A stretch of DNA of 64,000 nucleotides, taken from NCBI GenBank assembly GCA_019973155.2, contig BPQB01000004.1:1116001-1180000 (forward strand), given 5' to 3'. A model generated the notes under the pieces. The model was not told where the DNA came from. It saw only the letters and a list, made by a program, of their open reading frames with translations, and ran no database searches. This stretch comes from Phanerochaete sordida. Its lineage: Eukaryota; Basidiomycota; Agaricomycetes; Polyporales; Phanerochaetaceae. Positions 22,260 to 34,702 of the stretch are shown here, piece after piece (position 1 is the stretch's first letter; every line of letters starts with the position of its first letter). The translations under genes were made by a program, and so were the position numbers.

Positions 22260-25200
22260 TCAAGTGATGTGCCTGCTCTTCCTCGCCTGCTTGTTCGTGC
22301 CCGACCGCTCCAGCTGCTGCTTCAAACTCCGGATAGTCTGCACGATCTCGGCTGCAGACGCACGTCAATTCTCCTCGCACGACGCCAGCAGGACCAGCAC
22401 GCACCAGCCATCTTCGGGTTCTCGGCCTCGAACTCGTACCGCTTGTTGCGCTCGGCGTCGCGCGGGACGACGAGCTTGAACGTCGCGCTGTTCTTGCCCG
22501 ACTGCTGCACGGTCACGATGCTCTTGATGTCGTACGACGCCGTCTTGCCGCTCTCGAACACGTTCTTCGCCTTGTTCGCCTGCGGCATGATCTGTGCGCG
22601 CGTCAGCCTCCGCCGCGCAGGAGAGGGGGGCCGCGACGCACGTGGATGTACCCGCCGTCGATGGCGAGCAGGCGCGCGCTGCGCGTGACGAGCATGGGCA
22701 CTTTGCGGTAGACGGTGAAGCGCTGCGGGGGCACGGGCTCAGGTATGTGCTCGTCTCTCCCGCGGTCGGGCTTACCTTGTACGCGGTAGTATAGTCGAAC
22801 GGCGAGCTGTACGTCGACTCGGGCACCTCGGACGTGCGCTTGAAGATCGACGCTGCACACCTATCAGCCCGCCCCCTCGCACGCGACTGCAGCGGACTCA
22901 CCGTTGGGGTCCGTCGAGCGCCCGGTGATGCGCTTGCCCATCTCGACGCCGTACGTGGGCAGCATGTTCTTCTTGATGAGCATGAGGTCGCGCTTGCCCT
23001 GGAGCGACTTGACGGTGCGGTCGAGCGGGATGAAGAGCTTCGCGGGCTTGAGGTCGAGCACGAGCGCGTAGTCCTTCGGGTTCGGCAGCTTCCGCTTCAG
23101 GCACACCGCGTCGAGCACCTCCGCCATGTACATCCCGCCGTGCCTGCGCCTGCGTCAGCACACGATGCAATATGAGGGGTAGGAGCGCGTACGCCTGGAT
23201 CGTCGTCGAGACGTGCCCCGCGTCCGCGGTGTCCGCGATGCGGATGCGCAGGAACTGCGGCGGGCCCTGCACAGACGACGGGCCGAACGAGCTCGGGAAG
23301 AGGCCGAGCGACGAGCCGAGCATCGAGCCCGGCCCGACGCTCGCGCTCATGCCCGCGGACAGCGCGTCCGGCGGCGCGAGCCCGCCCGCGCCCGAGCCTG
23401 CGCCGACGCTCTTGAGCAGCTCGACCGACTTTTTCTTCTTGAGCACGATCCGCGAGCGGCGGCGCTGGATCTTGGACTCGGTGATCCGGTTCTGGGCGAC
23501 TGCAGGGGGTAGGGTCAGGTACATGGCTGTGTAGGGTGCGGGCAAGGGCGTACTCTGAGCCTCGTTTGCTTTCAGGACGGCGAAGGCCGTCATGGAGAAC
23601 TTGGACACCTTCAGGGTGCGGTCGGGGACTGCGGACCATGAGCACTGAAAGGCACCGAAAACGCTGACCACGCACTAGGGAAATCCTCGTCCACCTCCCC
23701 ATCGTCCTCCGCGATCCGCATGATCCACCCAAGCGCAGAGCACACGACAGGCCACTTGGGGTCGTCCTCGCCCGCGAGGCCCTCGTCGATGCGCGGGAGC
23801 CAGCCCTCCTCCCAGTACGACCAGAGCGCGAAGCCGAGCACCTCCTCCATGCTCGCGTCGCGGCGCACGCTCAGGCGCAGCGCGCCGCCCGCCGGCGCGG
23901 CCGCGTGCGGGAAGAAGACCTGCACGCGCATGCTCTCGGGCTCGCTCCGCCCCGCGATCGCGCTGTAGAGCTCCGTGAACGGGTTCTCCGACGCCTCGTC
24001 GCTCTCCGCCGCGAGCAGCGCCGTCAGCGCGCTCTTGCCCGCGCGCGCGGGCGCCACGGGCTGCCGCGCGAAGAGCCCCGCGCCGCCCGGCGACGGCACC
24101 GGCGCCGCGGCCGCGAGCGGGCCCGGCACCGTGAGTGCCTTCGGCGGGTCCTCCTTCTTCGCGCTGTCGACCGGCGCGGTGACCATCTCGAAGTAGGAGT
24201 CGACGTTCGCGGACGTCGAGGCGCGCTCGGGCGTGACGTTCGTCGAGCGCTCCTCGTTGGTGTGGCTCTCGCGCACGGGGCTGAGGCGGCTGCTGTTGTT
24301 CCGCACGCTGCCCATCTGCGGTAGAGACGAGTGCGTGATGGAGAAGTCGGAGGCGGAGGTCATGGAATGAGAGCCTGACATCATGGACATGCCATCTGAG
24401 ATGTCGTCCAGCATGGTGCCTCGACTTCCGGCGAATTCCCTGTAAGAAATGCCTTCAGAAAATGAAGCATGATGAAGCAACGAGGACAGCGACTGACGGA
24501 TCGAACTCGTCGTCAGCTAGCATGTCGACTGTGGCATCAACGACGTCGTCCTCGTCCTCATCCAGATCGTCTATGTCCTCTTCCTCTGGAATTGGCTCTT
24601 GCTCTTCCACGTCAGAGATAGACGGTGCAGACGAAGATGATGAAGACGACGACGACAGTTCCGGATTGAGATGAGCTGGAGCAGTCACTGGTGCTCTCAC
24701 AGGCCCGCCCCCTGGAGGTACGCGGTTGCGCATCCGGGCCTGCCGCCTAGCCTCCATTTCTGCGGCGCCCCTGAACCTGGGTATGAACGGGATGGGTATG
24801 TTGGCCGGAGGCGCAGCAACACCAGGGGCAGCTGGTGCCGTGGCAGAGGGGGCGGGCAGGGGCACAGGAGGCTCCTTGTGCACGGGGGACGCCTCGTCGA
24901 CCTTGATCTCGACCTCGGCCGCGCGTCGCGCGACGTCCGCTTTCCTGGGTGACGACGACGCAGGCAGCGTCGGCGTCGCGTCCGGCTCGGCCTTCTCGCC
25001 GCTGCCCTCGCCAGCTGGGCGCGGCTGCGACAGCGAGCGGCGCACAGACTGCCGGCGCGGCATGGAGATGGAGCCGCGCTTTCCGTTCACGCGCATCCCC
25101 AGCGCGCCCGTGCGCGACGGGCCGAGGATCGTCGTCGTGTACTTGAGGCCAGCGCCCGGGAAGGGCCTGCCTGCGCGCCCGCCGCCGCCCTCGTCGTCGC

Positions 25201-25453
25201 TCGGGGCCGGGCTCGAGGGCATGGCGAGCTCGGGCCACTTGTCTGTGTCCGCGAGCCCCGCGTCCACGACGTACGGGTTCGAGCGGTAGGACGGATCGAG
25301 GGAGATCAGCCGCGGGCCATACGGGTCCTCGACATTGCGGAGGTATTGAAGGCGGATGCTATGTATGAGAAAACTGGGGAGTTGTGAGCACGCATAGGAC
25401 GGAAGAGACGCAAGTCTGGGGGTGGCTTACTCTGGGTCGCTTATCAGGGACAT
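22260..25453 (-). CDS. sin1: Sin1/Avo1, TORC2 subunit with CRIM, Ras-binding and PH domains
   Basis: Ten exons give about 912 residues. Exon 1 (25453-25431) encodes MSLISDP. The acceptor ending at 25374 gives DFLIHSIRLQYLRNVEDPYG, the conserved Sin1 N-terminus. A long disordered Ser/Pro part follows. The CRIM domain is visible as VLGFALWSYWEEGWLPRIDE and VCSALGWIMRIAEDDGEVDE. Then comes a basic stretch (IQRRRSRIVLKKKKS), a Ras-binding-like block (CLKRKLPNPKDYALVL), and a C-terminal PH domain (PPQRFTVYRKVPMLVTRSAR ... YEFEAENPKMAAEIVQTIRS). Sin1 is the substrate-selecting subunit of target-of-rapamycin complex 2; CRIM binds AGC kinases and PH binds phosphoinositides. No breaks seen. Confidence 0.93.
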
Positions 25454-25905
25454 ACGGTATAACCGTGAGGAGGAGGTCTACCTGGCAGTCAGTAAGCGTG
25501 CAAAGCGAGCAGAGGTACGTGTCGATGTCGCTGGAGGTGGTGTTCGCCTTGTCGCTGGAGTCTTGGCGGGCACTTTCCGGGCACTGGCTGCGAATGGCGT
25601 GGTTGTCGGCGAAGTAGCGCACGTGGCGGTCCCGCCCAGCCCGAGATCAACATCTGAAAAGGATTGTGGCGCTGATAAGCGCTTCCCCGCACTTGCCTCC
25701 GCGACCCTCGACGCTGCACAAGCCGATTCGCATGTTATTACGGGGCCATACAGGTAAGAAACAAGACTAATACTGGTAAGTAATGTGGTGACATATCAGG
25801 GACACATCCAATAAGGTCATACGCTACATACAAGAAGACATGAATACTCGTTAGGTCATAAATTCACCCTCCAATCCAAACAGCCTATCGGCGGCAGCCA
25901 TTATG
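25454..25905. other. Intergenic: Sin1 promoter and 3' flank of the next gene
   Basis: Both neighbours are on the minus strand, so these 450 nt hold the Sin1 promoter and leader. Short frames are present but unsupported. Confidence 0.5.
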
Positions 25906-28900
25906 CTACCGCCACACAGGCTTGCTCGCTTTCTTCTGGTTCATCCGCGCCTCGTTCCACTTCTTCACGCTCTGCCGCTTCTTCAGCTGGTCGAGCCGCC
26001 TCTGCGCCGCGCGCTCCGCCGCGGTCTGCTGGTCGAGCGACTCGAACGTCTGCACGAGGTCCTTCACGCTCGCGCTGCTGTCGCGCCGCTCGCGCGGCAG
26101 CGCCGCGTTCGCCCCCAGCGCCGCCGGCGCGCGCGGCTCGACGTGGTTCAGGCGCACCCAGTTCTGCGCCGGCTTCGGCGCGACGCGCGGGATCAGCGAG
26201 GGCTTCGGCGCGGGCACGGGGTGCAGCTGCACGAGGGCCTTTGCGGGCGCGGGTTTCGACGCGGGCTTCGCGACGGGGGTGATTATCGGCGCGCGAGGCT
26301 TCTCAAAGACCTCAGGTGGTGGGACGGGTAGGACAGGACCGTTTGCTGCAGGCTTGCCCGACTTCTCCTTGGGAGGAGCCTGTTTTGGGGAACGGAGGTA
26401 GGAGAAGACGAGGCCCTTGACCTTGGTGGCGAGCGAATGTGCTGCACGCCCCGGGAGCAGCGGGCTGATGTAGCTTCTGTTCTGCTCTTTCGTGGGAGAT
26501 TCGTCCTCCTCTACTATGCCCGAAGCATCTGGGTCAGCCAACGACGATTCCGATTGGGTGGTATCGGCCTTGTCCACTTCCATCGCCTCCTCGAGTAGCT
26601 CTGTGTACCGCACGTCGTCGGGTTGCGTAGGTACTTTGCCGGTCGTTGCTGGCGTCCGAGCTGCAGAGACCTGAAGATCGTGTAGCATGGTCGCGTTCGG
26701 CGAGAAAAAGTTGCTATAGTTCTGCGCTGGCGTCCGCGCGCTCTCAGCGAAGGAATCGTGTTGCCGAGCAGGAGACGCAGCGCTTCTTGCGCTTTGCTTT
26801 CGCCTCAGCGCACGGACCCTCCTGAGCAGATTGTCGCTAAGAAAGAACATAAGTCAGGAGCCCATGACGCGAGAAGTAGCAGTCGAACGCACTGTGTCCA
26901 CGCCTCGCCCAGCACTTCCGCGACCTTCGCCCCGCCGATACGATGCATGAACCTCTCCACCACGCGCTCCTCATCCACCTCCTCCGCCGACACGAGCACC
27001 CCGTCGCCCAAGCCCCGTTCCCTGGCCTTCGCGCCGCGCTCTTCCGTGTAACACTGGTCTAACGCCTTCCAGTCCGCCTTCGTCCACGCCCTCGGGCCGC
27101 TGGGCGCCTCGAACACCTTGCGCGCGGCCTCGAAGCTCGCGTGCCCCGGTGTCCGCCCTGCCTCCTGCTCCCGCTCCTTGTCCTTCACGGCCGGCGGCGC
27201 GAGCCCGTACAGGTGCGACTCTTCGAGGAGCACAGTCGCCTCGGCATCGCGGAGGAGCTCGCCGAGCGTCGTGTTCGCGCCGCCGAGCGTGCTACGGTGC
27301 GCGTGCGAGAATGACTTCCCAACGCCGCTCTGCAGCACGGACTTGCGCCGTGCGCTGCGGAGCGCGGAGTAGAGGCTCGCGTTGGGCCGAGCGGGCGAGC
27401 CGAGCGTCTCGACGCAGTCGTACTTGTGCTAGATGGGGGTAAGAATTGAATTTCAGGGGATCGAGTGACGAGAAGGCTTACCAGGCGAAGAATCGCGGCC
27501 GCGCGCGCCGCGGCCATCGGGTCGCTGCTCGTGATCTTCACGATTCCGGGGTCCAGGAGCGACTCGTCAAGCTCGTCCTCGGGCAGGTCGAACTGCGGCG
27601 TCGGGGCCGTCTGCAGCGGCTGGAACCCGCCATGCGCAGGCGGTCGAGGCGCACTTGGCTGGGCGGCGCCGGGGGTCTGGAAGGGGTTGCGCGGGCTGAA
27701 TGTCGGGACGGATACGCGCGGTGCGCGCGGAGCTGGGGCTGGAACCGGTACCGGTACGGGCTTCGGGGCTACGGGAACGGGGCTAGGGGCGGCGGATCTT
27801 GCCTGCCCGAGCTGCGACCAGCGTTTCGACAGCTTGTGCACGACACCTGACGTTTGTTGTGGGGGGCTGACTTCAACCGGTGGTGGTTGCGGGTGGTCCT
27901 TCGGGATTGCAGGCACGCTGGGTACGGCGGCCTCCATCCGCGGCACAGAAACCTGCGGCACCTGCGGTTCTTGTGCCTCTTGCGACTCGTCCACTGGCTC
28001 TGGCGAAGCCAGCCGTTCGTCACCATGCTCGTCGGGCTCTCTTGATAACTCCCGTACGACGGAAGCAGCGTCTTCCTCCTCGGCGACGACCATTTCCTCG
28101 TCGTGCTGCTCTTCCTGCGGCACGCTAAAGGACCACTCTTCCTCTTGGGGCCCGAAATCCTCGGGTTCGAGGTCATCAGGCTCTTCAGATGGCTCCGAGC
28201 CGGCTGAAAAGTCGAAGCGGGCGTCGATCGGTGCCTCGGCGTGCTCTGAGGACGTTTCGAGGTCGAACGTACGTTCTCGGGCCGGGAGGGCGAAACTGAC
28301 GCGTCTCTGAGGGCCTGAGGGAGCTGCAGCGTGCCGTGCTTCCTCGATGTCGTCCGTACCCTCGAAGCTGCCTTCTTCAGCTGGTGCGGCCGGGCGCGTG
28401 CTATGGGCCGCAGGTGCCTCGATATGCTCCACTTGCGTAGAATTCACGGGAGGTATACCTTCCGTAAGGTCGACGTAAGATAGCTCGCTCCGTAGGCCCT
28501 GCGGTCGCGCCTCCAAACTCCCCGTATCTGCCACTTCACCTTCGGGTCTGGGCTCGGCTGCCCTCGGTTCAGAAGGCGCACCCGTTTGTTCTGGACTCCG
28601 GGTCTCCTCCGCTGGGATTGGGCTTGGTGGCAGACGGTCCAAGTTCTCATCCACCTCGAGGACTGTCTCAATGTCAATAGCGACCTCCACCTCCTCGAAC
28701 ACGGCTTCTGGCGGATCAGAGTGACGGTGTCCCGAAGGCCCAGCGATAGGCTCGGCAGGAAGAGGAGTCGGTGACCTGCGAGGTGAGGAGGTAGGCAATG
28801 AAGATCCATCGTCGGCAGCGTCTCCCATCTCGACGTCTTCATCGTCCATGGGTGGAGGCGGAGGCGACTTCCATCTACTGGGCCCCGCTTCCGGCTGCTC

Positions 28901-30333
28901 GTCATCGTATTCCGCGATAGGGATCTCGCTCTCCTGCTCCTCCGCGCCCTCGCGCACTGGAGACTCGGGAATGATGCTATGCCTAGGAGCGGCGGTGCTG
29001 GGACGGAGCTTCTCGTACGGGAACGGGCTGATGGGCCGGCCCCACTGGTCTTGACGGCGGCGCGTCGTGCTGCTTGGCGGGTCCTGCTTCGTAGGGACGG
29101 TGAGGATCTTGAACTTGCCGGTGTACTCGCCATCGTGATCGAATTCGGTTCCAACTTGGTCCTCGTCCTCGTCGGTCCACTCCTCAGGCGCCTCGACTGG
29201 CACGGCGTTATCGTAGTTGGACAAGGGAGGCAGAGGCTCCGCGTCCCAGTCGCTATCGGAGCCAGCGTTGCCGAAGTCGAGGTCTTGTATACGCGAGTAC
29301 TCTTCAGACGGGTCGCGTACAGGCGAAGACGAAGACACAGGCGGCGTGTCGCGTGATCGAACGGAGGCGATGGAGGCGAGACTTGCGCGGGGGGCTTTCG
29401 ACTTCTTCTTGGTACTCGGCGGAGGCCCCTTGAGCAACAGTGGGTCCTCCGTAGGTGAAGGCGGAGGTGGCGGCTCGTTCAAGTCGACCTCCGGAGGCTC
29501 TTTCTTGATTTGCAGTGTCAGCCTCTTGCCCTTGACCGCGCTCTTAGGCAGCGTCTTTCTCTTGCTGGACTTGGAAATAGAGGAAGGAACGGGGGTGAAG
29601 ACTTCCCGGGGCGGTGTGAACCGCTCCGCGGGAGGCTCGTATGGAACAGGAGTGGTATAGCGACGGTGACTGGTGGTATGGTCTCCGGAGTGAGAAGCCA
29701 GAGGTGGTATGTAGTCAGCTTGTGGGTTCTTCGCATGCGGCGATTGGGGTATAGAGTGTTTCGTCGGGGAAGCAGAAGTCCGAGAGCGTGGCGATCTGGC
29801 CGAAGTCTTCGAAGGCGAGGCTTGTTCTGCAGCGAAAGCGACATGGTGCCTGGACTGCTTTCGTGGTTTTGGATTGGGCGTGACATCGAGAGTGACGCGA
29901 GAAGAGCTCGCAACGAGGCCTTCCTCCCCAGTCCAAGATGCTGAAGGCTTCGTGATAGACTGATTTCGCTTGCGCTTTGGAGTAGGCGTAGATGGACGGT
30001 CGTTTGCATCAGTAGCGCTATAGGGCTCGGCTGATGAAGCGCGAGCCGAAGCGACTCTGTTGCGAGTTGTCTATCGACGTGCTCAATATAACGCGACCTG
30101 GATATTGTACCGACGTGACGCACCCTGAGCGTTTCCTCTGGAGGCGGGCTCATCAGCATCCTCGGTGCCTCATCCTCCCACTCTTCGCGCTGTGAGCCAG
30201 ACGAAGGCGGGGTCAGCTCCCCTGGACCCAGAGAGGACGGTGCATCTTGACGAGCTTGCGGGGCACGCCTGGGTGTTATTTTCGTGTTCCTGGGTGTGTT
30301 TGTTGTGCTACGCGTTGCTTTGCGAGGCGGCAT
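25906..30333 (-). CDS. Large mostly disordered protein of unknown function, about 1,420 aa
   Basis: Four long exons are joined by short introns near 30060-30100, 27425-27480 and 26835-26890. The N-terminus (MPPRKATRSTTNTPRNTKIT) is basic with TP sites. A very long Pro/Ser/Glu-rich region follows. A more ordered part begins at HKYDCVETLGSPARPNASLY and contains WTKADWKALDQCYTEERGAK, EERVVERFMHRIGGAKVAEV and, across the last intron, DNLLRRVRALRRKQ. The C-terminus is a basic coiled-coil-like segment (AAERAAQRRLDQLKKRQSVK). The many SP/TP sites and basic ends suggest a nuclear, cell-cycle-regulated protein, but I do not recognise a family and that is inference. Opposite-strand open frames here are shadows of Ser/Pro-rich codons. 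Confidence 0.7.
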
Positions 30334-30624
30334 GATGCATTAAACAAGAAAGAATCCAGATTTACATAGGCAGAGAGAATGAGATATTGGTCAAGAACAA
30401 CCTGCACGATCGCGAGCTACCTCGTTGAAATGGGCGTCTAGATGACCGGACCGGCCACAGTTGAAATTGAACCGGGCGCCCGCTGAGACGAACCGAGCAA
30501 GCGATCCATTTCGAGCAGGCGGCGGGGTGGATGGCGAGCAAAGCATCTGTACATTGAGACATAGACGAGTCTCACAGGGCGTAGACAGCAGCCTGCAGTC
30601 TACATGTGACCTGATGGATATATT

Positions 30625-31892
30625 CTATCCGTCGAGAGTCGCTTGGGCTTCCGTCATCGCCTCGTAGAGTCCATGCTGGTTGCCCAGGCCATAGGTCAAG
30701 GTCAGCCTCTCAAAAATAGACGGGCCTTCGTATGTGTCAGGGTCAAGCTCGAGCTAAAGAAAGACATCATAAGAAGCGGCAGTGCATCAGACCACAGGAA
30801 ACTTACTAGGGAAATAATGTCGTCTAGCAAATGAGCCTGTCCGACTGTTCCACCCATGGAACCGTAGTAGTTCGCATTTACGATGTGCACATGGAAGTGG
30901 TCTAGAGAGCGTCAGCTGCTGCAAGCGAAGTGCTCGCGGTCGCACTCACAATAAGATGGCTGATAATGCACGTAGAATCGAAGACAGCCTTCACCCAGTC
31001 CCCACTTCTCCTTGACTATCCGAGTCGCTTCGACGCGAATGCTTCGGAGCATGGGCAGGTGGATCTTCCGGAGGTCCCGCAGAGACCGTACCGAGCTGGA
31101 GTTCGCGATTGCCACCAGGTACAGCGCAGGAATAGTGATGAGATCCCATTTCATGTCCGGGAGGAGGACATAACCGTAGTCTGGCGATGGCGCGCGGTGC
31201 AGGACCTTCTCCGCTTCAGACTTGCCGGACAGGATATCGTCAACCCTAAGAAATGGTTGAGCAAGCTGCCAATGGTGATAGACACGTGCTACGCGTACCA
31301 TTGCGTGCGTGAAGGCGGGAAGGCTTCGACATATGGCTTCACGATTCTCCGGTACAGCTCGGGGGTTTCTCGCACCATAACGAGATCCTGCTTCGTGTAC
31401 TACAGAACTTTGAGCAATCATATGAAACGCAAGTCCGAGGGCTTACCTTGCGAATGTGGACCTCAGTCGCGGGACATACCACATTGATCTTGAGATCGGG
31501 GTGTTCGCGGGACGGCTCAAGCCATCCCATGAACCACGTATACTGGGATGAGCCGTTAGTACGCCGGAGGGTTTCAAGAAGCAAGCACGCACGATGTCTG
31601 TATTCTCCATGAGCTGCACATCCTTCACGAAGTGCGTGACAAGCCTGGTAGCTTGCTGGGCGGGAAGAGCAGTCTTCTCTACCCTGACGATAGCCTGAAC
31701 CGTCTTGCCTTCTTCATCCGCATCCGGAAGCATGCCCAAGAGGGTCAGACTGTGTGCAACGGGATCTGTGAGGAACAACCCATGTCAGGTGTTGCGATGA
31801 GAAGGCAGGCAGGGCCGCTCACCTTCGTTGAGTATGCGCTCGAACTTAAACAGCCGGAGCGAGTCGACGCCTTTGAGCACTACGCGGGCCAT
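30625..31892 (-). CDS. dcs1: Scavenger mRNA decapping enzyme DcpS (HIT family)
   Basis: Reverse-strand multi-exon gene. The N-terminal domain starts MARVVLKGVDSLRLFKFERI and includes PVAHSLTLLGMLPDADEEGK, like the DcpS dimerisation domain. The C-terminal HIT domain is completed by splicing at about 30952/30900: HYQPSYYHFHVHIVNANYYG carries the His-x-His-x-His triad whose middle His attacks the cap phosphate. The tail FERLTLTYGLGNQHGLYEA matches the family. DcpS hydrolyses m7GpppN left after 3'-5' mRNA decay. Start chosen at 31892, the first in-frame ATG. A short upstream frame ends 2 nt before it. The gene diverges from the metallophosphoesterase at 32318. Confidence 0.9.
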
Positions 31893-31894
31893 GT

Positions 31895-31957
31895 TCAAGT
31901 GCCAGGTGGGGAGTCGTCAGCGTTGTACTCGAGGTCGTGCAGGTAGAAGTAGGGCAT
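31895..31957 (-). promoter_or_regulatory. Candidate upstream ORF in the DcpS leader
   Basis: An ATG at 31957 opens a 20-codon frame (MPYFYLHDLEYNADDSPPGT) that stops at 31895, leaving only 2 nt before the DcpS ATG. If this lies in the mRNA leader it would force re-initiation or leaky scanning. It depends on where transcription starts, which cannot be seen here. Confidence 0.35.
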
Positions 31958-32317
31958 TGAGCGGGTGCGTGGCTGTAACTCAGATATTCAGGCGGTTCGT
32001 CGAGTGGGTTCACAATAAGAGGGTCGATCAAGGTCGGTGTCCATTACGTCCTTGCTCCTGACCATCACCTTGCCGCGCCCACATGCTCGTCGGCGCACAT
32101 GGGCTCGAAGCTAGCGAAGACGAGGTTCGTAAATATAGGATGTCCTCCTCTCCACATGTCGCTGAGAACGTGCGATAGTAGGGGATTGATACATCATCCA
32201 GAACGCGTCTATAGGCTTCTTGGCCGTCGTGTATAAGACCTCTGGTCATCCGCAATAGACGTTCCTTGGGTTGCCCCTCCAACCTGCTGTGACGCGAACC
32301 TGTCATCCCTACGCATC

Positions 32318-34043
32318 ATGCCTGTGTTCACCAACGCCGCGGTGTTGATCGGTCTGGCTTCGTTTGGCCTGAGGTGTCTGGCAGCACCGGCAATGGAGCC
32401 GCGAGGTGTGTCCATTGCAACACGCAGCTTGTGTATCTCGCGCGTGCTTACTGAACACTCGTTCAGTGCTGTCCATTCCTTCTGCTTTGAACCCATACCC
32501 CACGAAACCCCGTCTGACGTTCAAGTCGGACGGCACCTTCAAGGTCACCATCTTCTCCGACCTCCACTTTGGCGAGAATGCGTGGGACGTCTGGGGTCCT
32601 CAACAAGACGTGAACAGCACGCGTCTCATGAACACCGTACTCGCTAGCGAGAAGCCGGACTTCATGTAGGGTATTGACATCGCCAGTATGGCGTTTTACT
32701 AACTGTACCGAAGTGTGTTGAACGGTGACCAGATCACCGGCGAGAGTAAGTCACTTCATCGCTGTACCCTGTGTCTCTGCTGACAATGGCGCAGATACCT
32801 TCCGCGAGAATTCTACGGTGTACATCGACGAAATTCTCGCTCCAATCAACTCTGCGAATATTCCCTTCTGCTCTACTCAGGGTGTAAGTTGAGGGCCCGC
32901 GTGACCGCGTCACCATCTCATAAAACGGCTTCAGAATCACGACAATCAAGTCAACATCACTCATACAGAGGAGATTCAAAGAGAACTCAGCCACACCACT
33001 CTGTCGTACACCCGCATCAATCCTGCTGGCGGCAAGTATGCTCCGGGCACCTACTGGGTCCCTGTAAGGTCTCTTCACGGCCTCCGCTGCGAATGCCGCT
33101 GACTCCATGTCAGGTCTACGCGCACAAGAATGGTGAGATGTTTCTCGCAGGCAAACCTCGCCGCGCTGACCTTTCGCAGACTTCCAACCTGCGCTCATCA
33201 TCTGGGCGTTTGACTCCGAGGGTGGGTCACCTTGCCCATCCCAAATTGTGGCATTCTGAATTGATCTTGTGCTTAGCGGGTGTCTCGGAGGGTGCGAACT
33301 CCACCGCCCTGCCCGACTTTGTCCAAGCTTCGGTCGCAAGCTGGATCGAACAGGAAACCAGCCTTATGGACGAGTATTGGGGGCCAGCTGACAAGACCCG
33401 TGGTGCTCTGGCATTTGTTCATATTCCGCCGTGCGTGCATTTCGTTTCGGGCCTTGTGTTACGAAGCTGAGCTGGCTGTGCTTGCAGTCATGCCGTTCAG
33501 GCTGTTTGGGAAACTCTGAACAGCACAGTGAACCCTGGTCTCAACGGTATGTTTCCACTATACCCTGGATCTCTGTGCTAACATTGGATCAGCGGACTCG
33601 TTGGGTGTAGGCTCAACGCAAGCCTCCGGGACTCCTGCCAACGCTGGTAAAGATCAACCTTTCTGGGATGCGCTGAACGCGAACGTCAAGAACTTGCACG
33701 CAGTCATCTCGGGTCACGGTAATTACTGATACAATGCGCTTTGACCGAGATACTGAGACCAAGGCTACAGATCATGGCGACGAATGGTGTGCCCGGGAGC
33801 CGACCAAGGATGTCATCTTCTGTTTCGACAAGCATTCTGGGTATGTTGGCTTACCTCTCGCATGCGTGTTTCACGCTGACGCAGTTTGCTAGGTACGGAG
33901 GGTACAGCTCTGACGGCTGGGGTCACGGCGTGCGCAATATCGTCTTCTCGACGCCCGACCCGTCCGTCGGCCCAGAGACGTGGATCCGTCTGGAGGAAGG
34001 AGAGACACGCGCGCGCATCACGCTGGATAAGAATTACCAGTAG
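32318..34043 (+). CDS. Secreted calcineurin-like metallophosphoesterase
   Basis: About nine short-intron exons. The N-terminus MPVFTNAAVLIGLASFGLRC is a signal peptide. The metallophosphoesterase blocks appear in order: FKVTIFSDLHFGEN (D-x-H), VLNGDQITGEN (GDxx), GNHDNQVNITHTEE (GNHD, completed by an intron at 32884), FVHIPPHAVQ, and VISGHDHGDEWC (GHxH, completed by an intron near 33720). All metal-coordinating motifs are therefore present, so a catalytic two-metal phosphatase is expected. The C-terminal part GGYSSDGWGHGVRNIVFSTP and RITLDKNYQ is typical of fungal SIA1/DCR2-like members. The substrate is unknown; extracellular or vacuolar phosphate release is inference. Confidence 0.88.
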
Positions 34044-34702
34044 ACATCCTGTGCGCCACGCGCTTTCCGTTCGTACACTGTTTGTATCCCCGGATAGGAG
34101 GTTCAGCGTTTGATAGATTCGGGCGACCTCAATAAGCAGCCTCGGTGAGTAGTGATGCTGCTCATGCGCTCTCGTTATGCCATCTGGGGCGTTCCTTGGC
34201 GATGTCTTCTCACCTCCGAGACGGGTTCTAGAACTCAGGCCTCGCCGGGGCAGGTGTTAGGTTGCCGCCGCGACTCGCACGAAGCTTCGGGCGGCAGGGC
34301 GACTCTGCACGTAAACAGCGTGTCGTCTACCGTGCACGGTGCGTCCACACGCAACGTGGTACCTTTCAGGCTCCATTCATTTGCTCCTTTCGCTCGCTTA
34401 TTCGCCGATGAGCACGGCGAATAACTCTTCGGGTCTCAGATACGGCGATCGCTGCCCCCGGGGGAAGGGGCACCGGGCAATCAACGACGTGCATTTGGCA
34501 GCCTGCTGTTGATAGTCGCCGTGTTAGACACCGCATTCTCGCCGGAAGCCCGCCAGGAATTGCCCGCGGGGGGATGGAGCGCACTGTCACGGGTCATGAG
34601 GCGTACAAAAGGACCGGGCATGCTCACGCCGGCGACTTGAGGTGCTCAGAAAAGTCCCCGGCTGCTTCTTGACGTCCTCCCCTCCCTTCGGTGCCGCGCA
34701 TC
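34044..34702. other. No gene recognised
   Basis: The spacer between the phosphoesterase stop and the P450 start. It contains short GC-rich frames without recognisable features and presumably the P450 promoter. Confidence 0.5.

Noticed and set aside
27465..28310. 281-codon plus-strand open frame
   Set aside because: Low-complexity Ser/Gly/Ala translation antisense to the large disordered protein; no independent evidence.
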